Source of the DNA: Saccharina japonica
Taxonomy: Eukaryota > Sar > Phaeophyceae > Laminariales > Laminariaceae
Assembly: GCA_008828725.1 (NCBI GenBank)
Contig: MEHQ01003620.1
Coordinates: forward strand, 1 to 64,000
Reading direction: 5' to 3'
DNA: 64,000 nucleotides
A model generated the notes under the pieces. It made no database searches, was not told where the DNA came from, and saw nothing but the letters and a program-made list of their open reading frames with translations. Positions within the stretch are counted from its first letter, which is position 1; each line of letters starts with the position of its first letter. The position numbers and the translations under genes are program-made. Positions 1 to 10,277 of this stretch are shown piece by piece.

Positions 1-880
1 GCTTCCTATGATTTGTACAGCAGCAGCTGTGGTCGCACCTTTTTAGCGGACTACGCACTACGCGCTGCATGCTGCATGCTGTTGAGGGTTTCAACGTAAA
101 AAAATGGCATTGGCAAACGGGGATGGGGAAACACGTTTTTTTGCCGTTTTTTACCGTTTTTGTTTTTTGTTCTCCTGGCGTATAGGAGGCGCGTAGATGT
201 ATACGTGCATCGGGTATATATCGAAAACACGTATGCATCAGTACTACTACTGTTGTGCTACAACAGTCTACCACGAGCTGTGAGCAGTTCAATGTGGGTT
301 GGATATGTATTACTACTATCAAAGATACACGCATGTATCAGTTTTGCTGTTGCTGTTGTTGCCGTTGTTCGCCTGTTTCGAATTTCGAAGATGTGTAGGT
401 GTGTAGGCCCACACCGTGTACAGCATACAACGCGCATGTGTCAGGTTTGTGACCAAGATACATACGAGCACACACGTATATGAGTACAGCAGCAGCAGTA
501 TCACATGTATTACGAGTACGGTTGCCACTCTCCGTGGGCAGTGTGCAGAGCGCTCTCAACTCTTGGCAGTACGTCTGATCTCCATCCTTCGACACAACGC
601 TGCTACTAACTAACAACGTGCATAACTCTTGGCATTACGTCTGACCCCCGTCCGTCGCTACAATGCTGCTAACATTCCGGTATCACGCAAGGCTGCGACC
701 GGCGGCCGTCCAGGCCGCCGGCGAAGCCCCTTGTATGTTTATTCATATTATATGTGAATCTTGGATTTAATTATTTATTGTTGTGGTACGCTGTCAGCTC
801 TCCATTTTATTTTATTTTATTTTTTCACTTTTGGAGAGAGACGCACCACACACGCACCACACACGCACCACACACACACG
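1..880. other. No gene recognised
   Basis: Short open frames here are small, overlap on both strands and have no recognisable domain. CTG/TTG-type trinucleotide runs and a (CACACG)n-like tract at about 843-880 are visible. Confidence 0.5.
700..727. repeat. GC-rich hairpin, also found at 59,001
   Basis: CGGCGGCC and GGCCGCCG form an 8-bp perfect stem around a 5-base loop. The right half plus GCGAAG recurs at 59,013-59,030, where the stem is longer. It may be the end of a small dispersed element. Confidence 0.4.
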
Positions 881-886
881 TTCCTC

Positions 887-1090
887 ATGGCGGAATCGGC
901 CGGTGGTGGCTCGGCTTCTGAGCCTCCGGCACAGCCAAGTCCGTCATTTGCGATCAGTGGTACTCCCGTGAATAAGATGGGTGAAGGCGTTGGGAGAAAC
1001 AAGCAGACGTCAGGGATTTGGAAGTATTGCGTGGAGTTCGAGCCAGCTGTGGACAAGAAGAACGTGAAGTGCATGGTGAAACGAAAGCTG
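887..1090 (+). pseudogene. Truncated BED-type zinc-finger exon, hAT transposase-like
   Basis: The frame starts with ATG at 887 and reads a Ser/Pro/Gly-rich leader, then IWKYCVEFEPAVDKKNVKC at about 1018-1075. The pattern of an aromatic start, F-E, K-K-N-V-K-C is that of the first half of BED zinc fingers found at the N-terminus of hAT-family transposases. The second Cys and the His pair do not follow: after about 1090 the sequence turns into GTCCC-rich repeat DNA. It is therefore a 5' fragment, or an exon whose partner is lost. No transposase core is visible downstream. The family call rests on half a motif. Confidence 0.4.
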
Positions 1091-1099
1091 CCCGCGTCG

Positions 1100-1640
1100 A
1101 GGCTTGGGGGAGGCGGGGTGTACGTCCCGTTGAGCATTTATGTCCCGTTGACAACGTCCCACATATCCCCAGTGGGCTTCCCGTCGTCTTTCCCATCGAC
1201 ACTGGCAATTTTCCCATTGCCTTTCCCGTTGTCTTTCCCATTGACAATGACAATTTTCCCATTGTTTCCCGTCCCACTATAAAACGTGATGATAGTCCCA
1301 TCCCATCCCGTCTGAAAGATCGGAGCCATATTCGATTCCCGTCCCGTCCCCATCAATAAAAAACTCCCAGCTTCCCGTCCCGTCCCCGTCCCGTCTAGAA
1401 AGCATGTGGACATTTCCCGTCCCGTTCCCGTCCCGTCTAGAAAGCATGGGACATTTCCCGTCCCGTTCCCGTCCCGTCTAGACGCAAATAGTCCCGTCCC
1501 ATCCCGTCACAACGGGAGCAGAAAAACTGACGATGGGATCCCGTCCCGTTGACAACGGGAGCCCAAAAATGTTCCGCCTGCGGCGGGCTAATCACTCCCG
1601 TCCCGTCCCACACGGTGCCTGCGGCACCATGATAGTCCCC
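1100..1640. repeat. Degenerate TCCCGTCCCG-rich tandem repeat
   Basis: Short units built from TTCCC, GTCCCGT and TCTAGAAAGCATG recur many times, for example at 1378-1480. Open frames across it exist on both strands and reflect only the repeat. Confidence 0.6.
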
Positions 1641-1781
1641 TTGGGTAAAAATTGTTGGTCCGGGTTTTGCGCAAACAGACTATTGCGTACTTTTCGAAGT
1701 CGGTGCTTCGGGTGAACAGACTCCGGTATTATCGACGACCATTTCTATAGGTGGCACGGAGCATTGTCTGCTACGTTTTCT

Positions 1782-2070
1782 TACATTATCATATGATCTT
1801 GCATCCGAACAATGTGCAGCATGAGATTGAGCTTCAACATTGATTGATCACTCATAACATTCCCGAAGCAGAAAACCACGGAAACAAAGGAAACCTATGC
1901 GTAAAGTCTAACGTCCTGCCATGTCTACTTTCCGCTAAGCTTTATCCACAATATACTCAATTTCCATTTGTTGTCCTTGCTCCCTCCTTCTTCTCAATAT
2001 GCACTCTTTACGTTATATTATTAAGTCCTAAGCCGCATCCAAGCTCCATCTCCACGCCATCGGTGTGGGT
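1782..2070 (+). repeat. Dispersed repeat family R1, copy 1
   Basis: The core runs from CAATGTGCAGCATGA through ACCACGGAAAC and ATTTATCCACAAT to CCTAAGCCGCAT. Further copies lie at 10,033-10,277 and 55,870-56,120, and a split copy at 24,189-25,322. No coding capacity is visible; it is probably a non-autonomous element. Confidence 0.65.
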
Positions 2071-2148
2071 CTGTGACCCCCCCCGCCCCTGCTCCTTCTC
2101 GCTTCCTGGCGGTCCCTAAGCTGGAGTTTGAAGCGCGACACCCTCCTG

Positions 2149-2213
2149 TGAGGGTATTACCTGCTGAGCTATAGGGGTAAAAGATCGATCAATTACCCAG
2201 CTCAGGGCAATCC
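2149..2213 (-). repeat. tRNA-derived SINE, fragment
   Basis: On the minus strand it reads a box A-like TAGCTCAGCAGGTAATAC segment. It matches the longer copies at 9,131-9,678 and the fragment at 53,650-53,722. Confidence 0.5.
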
Positions 2214-2790
2214 TTATAATGAGGAGCTAATGAGGCGAGAAGGGCGCTAGCCCGACGAGCATCGATTAGATGCTCTTCTATAAGGGGTCATGTGTGCAGG
2301 TGTGGGGGTGTACCCCTGCTCACGAACGGACACAAACGGACAACAAACAGTTCTGAAAACTGCCACAGCGTGCCTTTATTTAAAGAATCCTTAATATTGA
2401 GGTTTGTCCCTCGCACTTCGTCCGCTATTGATGCGAGAAGGGCGCTAGCCCTTTGAGCATCAATAGATGCTCTTCATAATGGGTTGGTTGTCTGCCCGTG
2501 GGGGTGTACCCCTGCTCGCGACGGACACAAACGGACAAAAAACAGTTCTGAAAGCTGCCACAGCGTGCCTTTATTTAACGAATCCTTAATATTGAGGTTT
2601 GTCTGTCCCTCGCTTGTTCGTCCCTCGTTCGCTTTGCTTTGTTTTGGCGCGCGACGCGTACACTCAACCGATTCAGACACGCTCGGGACTGATAGACGCC
2701 AGCTATTTGTACCGACCGTCCTGTGCTGCTCGTGTCGAAAGCCGTGCCGAGATCGGAGAGCTAGGCGGTAGTGACTGTCATAATAGCGCC
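2214..2790 (+). repeat. Repeat family K, two tandem copies
   Basis: Two copies (2,214-2,424 and 2,425-2,790) start with a strong hairpin, GATGCGAGAAGGGCGCTAGC and its complement GAGCATC, then TACCCCTGCTC, AACGGACAC and a CAGTTCTGAAA block. A third copy is at 4,343-4,763. No protein is recognised; frames are open on both strands but short. Confidence 0.6.
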
Positions 2791-2879
2791 AACAGAAATA
2801 CAACAAAACAGAACGAGTTCTGAAATAATGCGGGAGTTAACACTCTGCACTCTGCAGACGACACGACCACACGCAAAGA

Positions 2880-3720
2880 TTTACAGCTAGCTGCAACAAG
2901 CAACCACAGCACCACCACCACGGCACCACCACCACCCACCACCACCGCAGCAGCACTAGAAGCTGCTGTTGCTCGTAGTGGGTGGTGGGCGTCGGTGGTG
3001 GCTTGGCGTTGGTGGTGATGGTGGTGGTGTGCTTGCTCGTACTACAGCAGTACAAGTTTTACAGGTAGGTACGTACCACCGCCGTGCTTCGATATACCTG
3101 GTAGTACGGCTGTTTCTGTGTATAATATACTAAAGAACACCACCACCACCACCACCCACCACCACCACCACCACTTCAACCACCACCACCGACACCCCCG
3201 CCCCCACTAGCCGCGCAAGCACTGAAAGCCTATTGTTGGCTCTTAGTGGATCAATTAGTGGGGTGGTGGAAGCGTCCGTGGTGGCTTGGCGTTTTGGTGG
3301 TTGATGGTGGTGCGTTGTGCTTGCTCGTTACTTACGGCAACGAGTTTACAAGTTCTACAGAGTAGGTACGTTACCATCGCCGGGCTTCGATAATATCCTT
3401 TTGGTAGTACGGGCTGTTTTCTGTGTATAATATACTAAAGAACACCACCACCACTACCACCACCTTCAACACTACGACCACCACCGACACCCCCGCCCCA
3501 CTAGCCGCAGCAGCACTAGAAGCTGTTGTTGCTCGTAGTGGGTGGTGGGCGTCGGTGGTGGCTTGGCGTTGGTGGTGATGGTGGTGGTGTGCTTGTTCGT
3601 ACTACAGCAGTACAAGTTCTCCAGGTAGGTACGTACCATCGCCGTGCTTCGATATACCTGGTAGTACGGCTGTTTCTGTGTAACGAGTAGCAGTGCACAG
3701 CTCGCTGTATAGTATACTAA
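2880..3720. repeat. Three composite units of about 290 bp with CAC and GGTGG arms
   Basis: Each unit has a (CAC)n arm, the core GCAGCAGCACTAGAAGCTG, a complementary GGTGG arm, then GTACTACAGCAGTACAAG and TTCGATATACCTGGTAGTA. The CAC and GGTGG arms can pair, so each unit is a potential long hairpin. The middle unit carries many single-base insertions and looks older. Confidence 0.65.
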
Positions 3721-3906
3721 CCGGGCACAAAAGAACACGACCCCCTTTTTTTTTTCCTTTTCTTCTTTTTTATATTCGAACTTTTTCAAGTATTTTTCTT
3801 TGCATTTTCTATGTAATATTATTCCTCGTTTTTCCACGTATACGTACGTACGTATTTCGGGTATGTTTTCTTTTTCTGTTTATACCTGCACCTACGTACG
3901 TATTTG

Positions 3907-4350
3907 ATCTGCCCAGCACAGCAGTAGTAGTACACATACATGATGCCCTGCCAGTTTTCGTCGTTTCCATATAGTATGCACCAACACACACAGCCCAGCG
4001 ATCCACTTAATACCCACTCTACAAGGTTGTTGCGCTGACACGCATCGCTTAACAAGAAATGTTGGTGGGTGGTGTTGGCGATGGTGGGACTACCAGCCCA
4101 GGGACCAACCGACCCACCCAGTAACTCTCTCACCCACCACGCACACCCATCAACTACTTGCCGGTCACTAACAAAAAGGTTTATGTGCTGACACAAAGCG
4201 CTTAAAAACAAAACGATCCAATCAATCACGATTATTGTAGGAACACAGCAAAAAGAGAAGAACCGCCAACGCAGTAGCTTAATGCAGTTAGGAGTTTGAC
4301 CACTTGAAGGCGTCTGTCACGCTCCTCATTCCACCCGTTCTTGTAATGAG
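3907..4350 (+). repeat. Dispersed repeat D, copy 1
   Basis: Nearly identical to 7,006-7,475, in the same orientation and 3.1 kb apart. A 3' fragment lies at 9,045-9,130. No coding domain is recognised. Confidence 0.75.
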
Positions 4351-4763
4351 GAGCTATTGATGCGAGAAGGGCGCTAGCCCTTCGAGCATCAATAGATGCT
4401 CTTCCTAATGGGTTGGGTATCTGCCCGTGGGGGTGTACCCCCCTGGTCGCGAACGGACACAAACGGACAAAAAACAGTTCTGAAAGCTGCCACAGCGTGG
4501 CTTTATTTAAAGAATCCTTAATATTGAGGTTTGTCCGTCCCTCGCACGTCCCTCGCACGTCCCTCGCACGTCCCTCGCACTTCGTCTGCACTTCGCACTT
4601 CGTTCGCTTTGCTTTTGTTTGGCGCGCGACGCGTACACTCAACCGATTCAGACACGCTCGGGACTGATAGAGGCCCGCTATTTGTGCCGACCGTCCTGTG
4701 CTGCTCGTGTCGAAAGCCGTGCCGAGATCGGAGAGCTAGGCGGTAGTGACTGTCATAATTGGT
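4343..4763 (+). repeat. Repeat family K, copy 3
   Basis: Matches 2,425-2,790. It contains an expanded 11-bp tandem tract, GCACGTCCCTC, at about 4,545-4,580. Confidence 0.65.
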
Positions 4764-4820
4764 TACCACAGTGACAATTGTCACTGAGATTTTTTATTTA
4801 ACCCTGCGCTCAAGCTCTCA

Positions 4821-4960
4821 AGCAAAGATGTCGGGAGACATGTCAAGCAAGGCAAAACATGCGCTGTCAAGGGTGTAGGGTGGAGTGTTCCACACTAAAA
4901 ACTAGTTGTTTGGTGACAGTCACGGCATGTCAAGGCTGTCAAGGGTTGAAAGTGAAGAAC
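4821..4960 (+). repeat. One-ended relative of the 9,790 MITE
   Basis: AGCAAAGATGTCGGGAGAC at 4,821 matches the left inverted terminus of the MITE at 9,790-9,955, and the CTAAAAACTAGT core also matches. The right terminus is missing; it runs into GTGAAGAACACACAC. Confidence 0.45.
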
Positions 4961-4984
4961 ACACACACAGATTTGTACATCGTA

Positions 4985-5620
4985 GCTGCAACAGGCAGCT
5001 TCCGACAGACTGCAACCACAGCACCACCACCACCACCACCACCACCCACCACCACACGACCCCCAGCCACCACCACCAGCCAAGCAGCAGGGGCACCTGA
5101 AGCTTGTGGCTCGTAGTAGCTGGTGGGCGTTGGTGGGGTTTTGTTACGTGGTCTGGTGATGGTGGGGTGGTGACGGCGGTGATGGTGGCTTGCCTTGCGC
5201 CGTCGTCTCTCGAGAACAGTCCAGATTTGTACCTGCAACAAAAGAAGCAACCCGGACCACCGCCACCAAACCCCACCACCACCACCACCACCACCGCCAC
5301 CACGACGACCACCGCCACCCCCGCCCCACCAGCCGAAGGAGCCCCGGAAGCTGTTGTTGCGCGTAGTAGCTGATGGGCGTTGGTGGGATCTCGTTCCCGT
5401 GGTCTGGTGATGGTGGTCGGGTGCTTGCTCTGTGGTGGCGATGGTGGCTCAAGAAGAGAGAGCTTTTTAGACCCAGAAAACCAATTCTACCACCTCATCA
5501 CAACAACCCCCACCACCACCCCCACCACAACCACCCCCCACCACCACCACCCCCACCACCATCCACCAAGAGCAGCAGAAGCTTATATTGCTCGTGGCGG
5601 CTGGCGTTTGTGGTGGTGTA
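4985..5620. repeat. CAC/GGTGG composite minisatellite
   Basis: Three further relatives of the 2,880-3,720 units. Each joins a (CCACCA)n arm to AGCAGC, GAAGCT and TGCTCGTAGTAGCTGGTGGG followed by GGTGG-rich sequence. Open frames rich in His/Pro/Thr or Val/Trp are by-products of the repeats. Confidence 0.6.
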
Positions 5621-6016
5621 GTGGTCTCTGTGTGTTATGTCGGCTGTGAGCTTCGTGTTACTCGGCGCCCGCGAGCGATGATTCTGTGGCCTTTGCCTTG
5701 TTTGTGCATTTACTTCCTCTCGAGAGAAGAACGATCATTGGTATCATTTACATAAAATATATACATACTGCTGTGTATATTATACGAGTGTTCAATGTTT
5801 GACTGAAATAACTCCTATTGATCTATTGATAGTCCGGGGTGCTGCTGTGCTGCTGCTGCTGCTGCTGCTGTATAAGGTACTTTTTTTTTGCATTTTGTTA
5901 TTCCTTTTTTTCACGTATACCTACGTACGTATTTGACCTGCCGAGTATACGGTATATAATATACCTGGTATGTATATACAAGTACCAGTATTCAAAACCC
6001 CGTTCCATTTTTTGGG
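5621..6016. other. No gene recognised
   Basis: Non-coding sequence with a short (CTG)n tract at about 5,840-5,870 and a T-run near 5,880. Confidence 0.5.
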
Positions 6017-6878
6017 CATTAGCCAAAAATAGGTATACCTACGCACTTTGAGCCATTTATAGGTACACTGCGTAATGTACACCGGAAACGGCTTCCGGGC
6101 CCGCCTGATATTGGGCCTGCGCTCCATTGTACCTACAAATGGCTCAAAGTGCGCAGGTACACCTATTATTGACTAGTCAATGTGCGTATCACCTATTTTT
6201 GGCTTCAACTGTACCTATAAATGGCTCAAACGACCACTTTGGCAACTGAAAAATAGACAGACGGCCACACATTCACCCACGTTTGCTACGTATGGAATGT
6301 TGTTCCGGACTGCGCCAACGGCTGTGTAACTTAGACCCCCTCGTAACCGTATGGTATAAAACTGTACACGTATATTATGAAAGTTTCTCCTACTATATAC
6401 TGCACTACAGTATGTATATTATACTTTCAGCATAACGGCATGGAAACACTCGTCATTGTTGTTTCTCCGCATCGTATATATGTGTATGCGTAGGAGGGGT
6501 GTCGTACTGAATACGTATGCATTGATCGCGATACGATTTCTCGCGTGTAGGTAATGCGTGATAACTCCGCAGTGTCAGTGGTTGTACTGGTACGGTCGGC
6601 TGGTTGACAGTCCCGGCATATGATGTGGCCGTCTGTCTATATGTCAGTTGCCAAAAAGTGGTCGTTTGAGCCATTGATAGGTACAGTTGAAGCCAAAAAT
6701 AGGTGATACGCACATTGAGTAGTCAATAATAGGTGCACCTGCGCACTTTGAGCCATTTGTAGGTACAATGGAGCGCAGGCCCAATATCAGGCGGGCCCGG
6801 AAGCCGTTTCCGGTGTACATTACGCAGTGTACCTATAAATGGCTCAATATGCGTAGGTATACCTATTTTTGGCTAATG
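6017..6878. mobile_element. Foldback-type element with 254-bp inverted arms
   Basis: The left arm (6,017-6,270) is the reverse complement of the right arm (6,624-6,878) with few mismatches. It starts CATTAGCCAAAAATAGG and ends in the complement. A 353-bp spacer (6,271-6,623) has no gene. Each arm is itself built from smaller inverted pieces: ATGGCTCAAA flanked by GTACCTA and the ACCTATTTTTGGC box recur several times in both orientations. No target duplication could be identified. Confidence 0.75.
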
Positions 6879-7005
6879 ACCATGCATATATATATAGGTG
6901 TGTGTTACGTATGCGTTGTGCGTTTGTTTATGTACGAACCAACCCTCTGTAATCTCAGCATTCCACGATCGACATAAATGTGTTTTTTTTTTTTTTTCGC
7001 ATTGA

Positions 7006-7475
7006 CCTGCCCAGTACACAGCAGTAGTACTAATATTAATAGTACACATACATCATGCCCTGCCAGTTTTCGTCGTTTCCATAAATTAAATTTAAATAAT
7101 ATGCACCAACACACACAGCCCAGCGATCCACTTAATACCCACTGTACAAGGTTGTTGCGCTGACACGCATCGCTTAACAAGAAATGTTGGTGGGTGGTGT
7201 TGGCGATGGTGGGACTACCAGCCCAGGGACCAACCGACCCACCCAGTAACTCTCTCACCCACCACGCACACCCATCAACTACTTGCCGGTCACTAAAAAA
7301 AAGGTTTCTGTGCTGACACAAATCGCTTAAAAACAAAAACGATCCAATCAATCACGATTATTGTAGGAACACAGCAAAAAGAGAAGAACCGCCAACGCAG
7401 TAGCTTAATGCAGTTAGGAGTTTGACCACTTGAAGGCGTCTGTCACGCTCCTCATTTCCACCGTTCTTGTAATAA
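7006..7475 (+). repeat. Dispersed repeat D, copy 2
   Basis: Near-identical to 3,907-4,350. Relative to that copy it carries a 12-base insertion at 7,030-7,041 (CTAATATTAATA after a TA) and an AT-rich change at about 7,083-7,098. Confidence 0.75.
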
Positions 7476-8130
7476 GACTACCCTGGGTGTTGAGGGATGC
7501 ATTCATTGCTTGGTTGGTAAACGACCAGGCGTGCATGCGATTCAAAAACAGCGCACAGGCTATTTACGAACAGCCAACATGCATACCGATACGACGAACA
7601 ACAGAGGGACAGAGCACGGGCAGCGAACGCGCCTGCATGCGGTTCTAGACCGAACCTGCGGTTCTAGACCAACTAGGTGTGTACGATACGAGAGATAATA
7701 AACACGCGACCAGTGGCCCAGCGACCCTCTGTTTCTCCGTAAGTCTGAGGAACTTAGCTACCGACTCAGTCGAGGCTTGACCAAAAAGAAGACAGGTTAC
7801 AAACCAAAAGATAGGCAGGCTACAAGCCTCTTGCTGGCGCTGGCGTGCCTCGGGTGTAGCCACCCCCCCCCCCCCCCCCTTTGCCTGACGATCGAACCTT
7901 TGCGTCGTCTTGGCAAAGGTAGAGTGCGCTATTACTGAGTACAGGTCACAGTCTCCCACCTTAGAAGTAAGGCGGATCGGCCAGGACTTGCCCTCTAGTA
8001 TATATATGCCACACACAGGTTACTTTTGTGGTCTGATGCTTTAATATTAAATACCGCACACTATTTAATGCGAGTACTAGGTGAATGCCATACCAGTACT
8101 ATGTGCCATACTGTGCGCAGCGCAGAACTA
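7476..8130. other. No gene recognised
   Basis: Only short frames occur. An 18-base run of C lies at about 7,863-7,880. Confidence 0.5.
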
Positions 8131-8398
8131 GCGACAAGGGCGAGTCTGTGGCCGTACCGCTCGTACCTAAAAAAAAAAAAAAAAAAAAAAACAGCTAGCT
8201 ATGAGCTCGAGGATTTCGTCGAAACTCATCTTTGCTAGCTGAATATAGTATAATACTTCGATCGCGCGTACTTTTATATTTTATCTTGCCTGTCGTTACG
8301 GGCGGGTCTGTGGCCGTACCGCTCGTACCTATATTAAAAAAAATAAAAATAAAACAACAGCTGTGAGCTCGAGGGTTTCGTCGAAAATCATCTTTGCA
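8131..8398 (-). repeat. Two tandem copies of a poly(A)/MSFDEIL-motif repeat
   Basis: GTCTGTGGCCGTACCGCTCG, an A-rich run and then a block at 8,192-8,236 are repeated at about 8,302-8,398. On the minus strand the block reads ATG followed by S-F-D-E-I-L-E-L and then enters poly(T). The second copy reads S-F for D-F and is slightly diverged. Related blocks occur at 10,590, 11,588, 12,200 and 52,972. Confidence 0.6.
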
Positions 8399-9044
8399 GA
8401 ATAACTGGTATCTCTCTATTAATAGGATGAAGCCTCGGCGCGTATTATACTATATTTTTTCATAATTTTCCCTCTTTTTTTTTTTTTTTTTCTTTCTTTT
8501 CGCTTGTTCTTTTCGCCTCTCATCTTTCCCGCGCTGAATGCTAGCCGGGTAAGTCGTGCCTTATACGTCGATGTTTCACCTGTTCTGTTTTCTTGATACA
8601 TTCGCGATTTCTGCGTATTAATAGTTGTTTCTCCTTTTCGGCGGAGTCAGTGATACGGGTGCATTTGCATGATAAATCACCCCGACGGTGTCTGGACGTC
8701 ACGGGTGCTGCAGGGACCAAGCAGCTGAACACTTAAGTGTTTAGTGTACGTGCTTCCCTATCCACGCCGCCGCTCGTAATATTGGGGCCGTGCCGCTGTA
8801 GTCCTTTTCTTCTAGTAAATAGGAGCGCTTCAGTCTCCTCGCGTCCCTGTATTCCGCTTCCTTCCAGAATTCGTATTGTTTTATTGTCTTTTTGCTCTTA
8901 CTTCTCGGCAGTTGCCACGAGTAGTCGTGGGTATTTTTAATATGTATTCTCCATTTGGTATTATACGTGGTAAATACACTTTGGACTACATCCACGCAAT
9001 ATTCCCGACAACCCACTGCTGTGCAAACGGAGGGGCCTCTTCAC
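8399..9044. other. No gene recognised
   Basis: T-rich tracts at 8,470-8,490 and short frames only. Confidence 0.5.
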
Positions 9045-9130
9045 AACAACTAACCGCCAACGCAGTAGCTTAATGCAGTTAGGAGCTTGACCACTTGAAG
9101 GCGTCTATCACGCTCCTCATTCCCACCGTC
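9045..9130 (+). repeat. Dispersed repeat D, 3' fragment
   Basis: AACCGCCAACGCAGTAGCTT through to CTCCTCATTC matches the last 90 bp of the copies at 3,907 and 7,006. Confidence 0.6.
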
Positions 9131-9400
9131 CTTGTAACACTCTCCCCCCCTCTGAACGGCGGGATATTTGGGACGTCGGTACCGTATACGGCCGTACGTT
9201 GACCTACCCGCTTCGTTTCAATACCTGGGGAACCAGGGATACGTGTTATTTGGGGACGCACGCGCAAGCGTTTCTGAAAAATGAAACGTTCGAGGTGAGA
9301 TTCGAACCCGTGTCCTCGACGACGTCAAATGTTAGAGTATTACCTGCTGAGCTACAGGGGTAAAAGATCGATCGATTATCCTACCCAGCCCAGGGTACTC
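9131..9400 (-). repeat. tRNA-derived SINE, tandem copy 1
   Basis: On the minus strand, GTAGCTCAGCAGGTAATAC (box A-like) is followed about 35 bases later by GGGTTCGAATC (box B-like), as in a tRNA-derived pol III head. The D and T stems do not pair properly, so this is not a tRNA gene. A 270-bp unit repeats directly at 9,401. Confidence 0.6.
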
Positions 9401-9678
9401 CTTGTAACACTCTCCCCCCCTCTGAACGGCGTGATATTTGAGACGTTGGTACAGTATACGGCCGCACGTTGACCTACCCGCTTCGTTTCAATACCTGGGG
9501 AACCAGGGAGACGTGTTTTTTAGGGACGCACGCGCAAGCGTTTCTGTAGAAGAAAACGTTCGAAGTGAGATTCGAACCCGTGTCCTCGACGACGTAAAAA
9601 ATGTGAGGGTATTACCTGCTGAGCTATCGGGGTAAAAGATCGATCGATTACCCAGCCCAGGGTGATCCTTATAACACT
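9401..9678 (-). repeat. tRNA-derived SINE, tandem copy 2
   Basis: Directly abuts copy 1 and shares its start, CTTGTAACACTCTCCCCCC. The box B-like GGGTTCGAATC is retained. It differs by scattered substitutions. Confidence 0.6.
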
Positions 9679-9789
9679 CCTCGAAATGGCGACCTGTGTG
9701 GTCACCGAGACGATTTGCAGCAGGCGTTCCTTCACCGCCCCTTTCCTAGCCATCAACCCAATATCTCTCCCCCCCACGACACTATTATA

Positions 9790-9955
9790 ATCAAAGATGT
9801 CAGGAGACGGTCAGTCAAGGGAAAACGAGCATCGGTCAAGCGTGTGGATCCAAGTGTTCTACACTAAAACCTAGTAGTTTGGCGTCAGTCAAGGATAAAA
9901 AAGACTAATTGCCGTCAGTCAAGGGGTCAAAGTGCCGTCTCCTGGCATCTTTGAT
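9790..9955. mobile_element. Small inverted-repeat transposon (MITE)
   Basis: The 166-bp element starts ATCAAAGATGTCAGGAGACG and ends in the near-perfect complement, CGTCTCCTGGCATCTTTGAT. There is no coding capacity. The interior has repeated GTCAGTCAAGG. Flanks are AT-rich and the target duplication is unclear. Confidence 0.7.
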
Positions 9956-10032
9956 TGATATAGCTGCCAGCGGTCGATGAAGTTGCTGTCCCCTACTCCG
10001 AGACGCCCAAAGCTTTCCACCGCTCAATTCAT

Positions 10033-10277
10033 TATTATTATTATATTTGCCATCCGACAATGTGCAGCATGATCTTCAGCTTTGATCACTCATAAAATTC
10101 CCAAAAGCAGAAAACCACGGAAACCAAGGAAACCTATGCGTACAGTCTAACACCCTTCTATGTCTGCTTCCCGCCAAGATTTATCCACAATACTCCATTT
10201 ATTTGTTGTCCTTGCTCCCTCCTTCTTCCCAATATGCACTCTTGACGTTCAATTCTCAAGTCCTAAGCCGCATTTTT
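10033..10277 (+). repeat. Dispersed repeat family R1, copy 2
   Basis: Matches 55,870-56,120 closely, including ACAGTCTAACACCCTTCTAT and the CCTAAGCCGCAT end. Confidence 0.7.

Noticed and set aside
9270..9370. Functional tRNA gene on the minus strand
   Set aside because: Box A and box B look good, but the D, anticodon and T stems do not pair. It is part of a repeated 270-bp unit, so a SINE is the better call.
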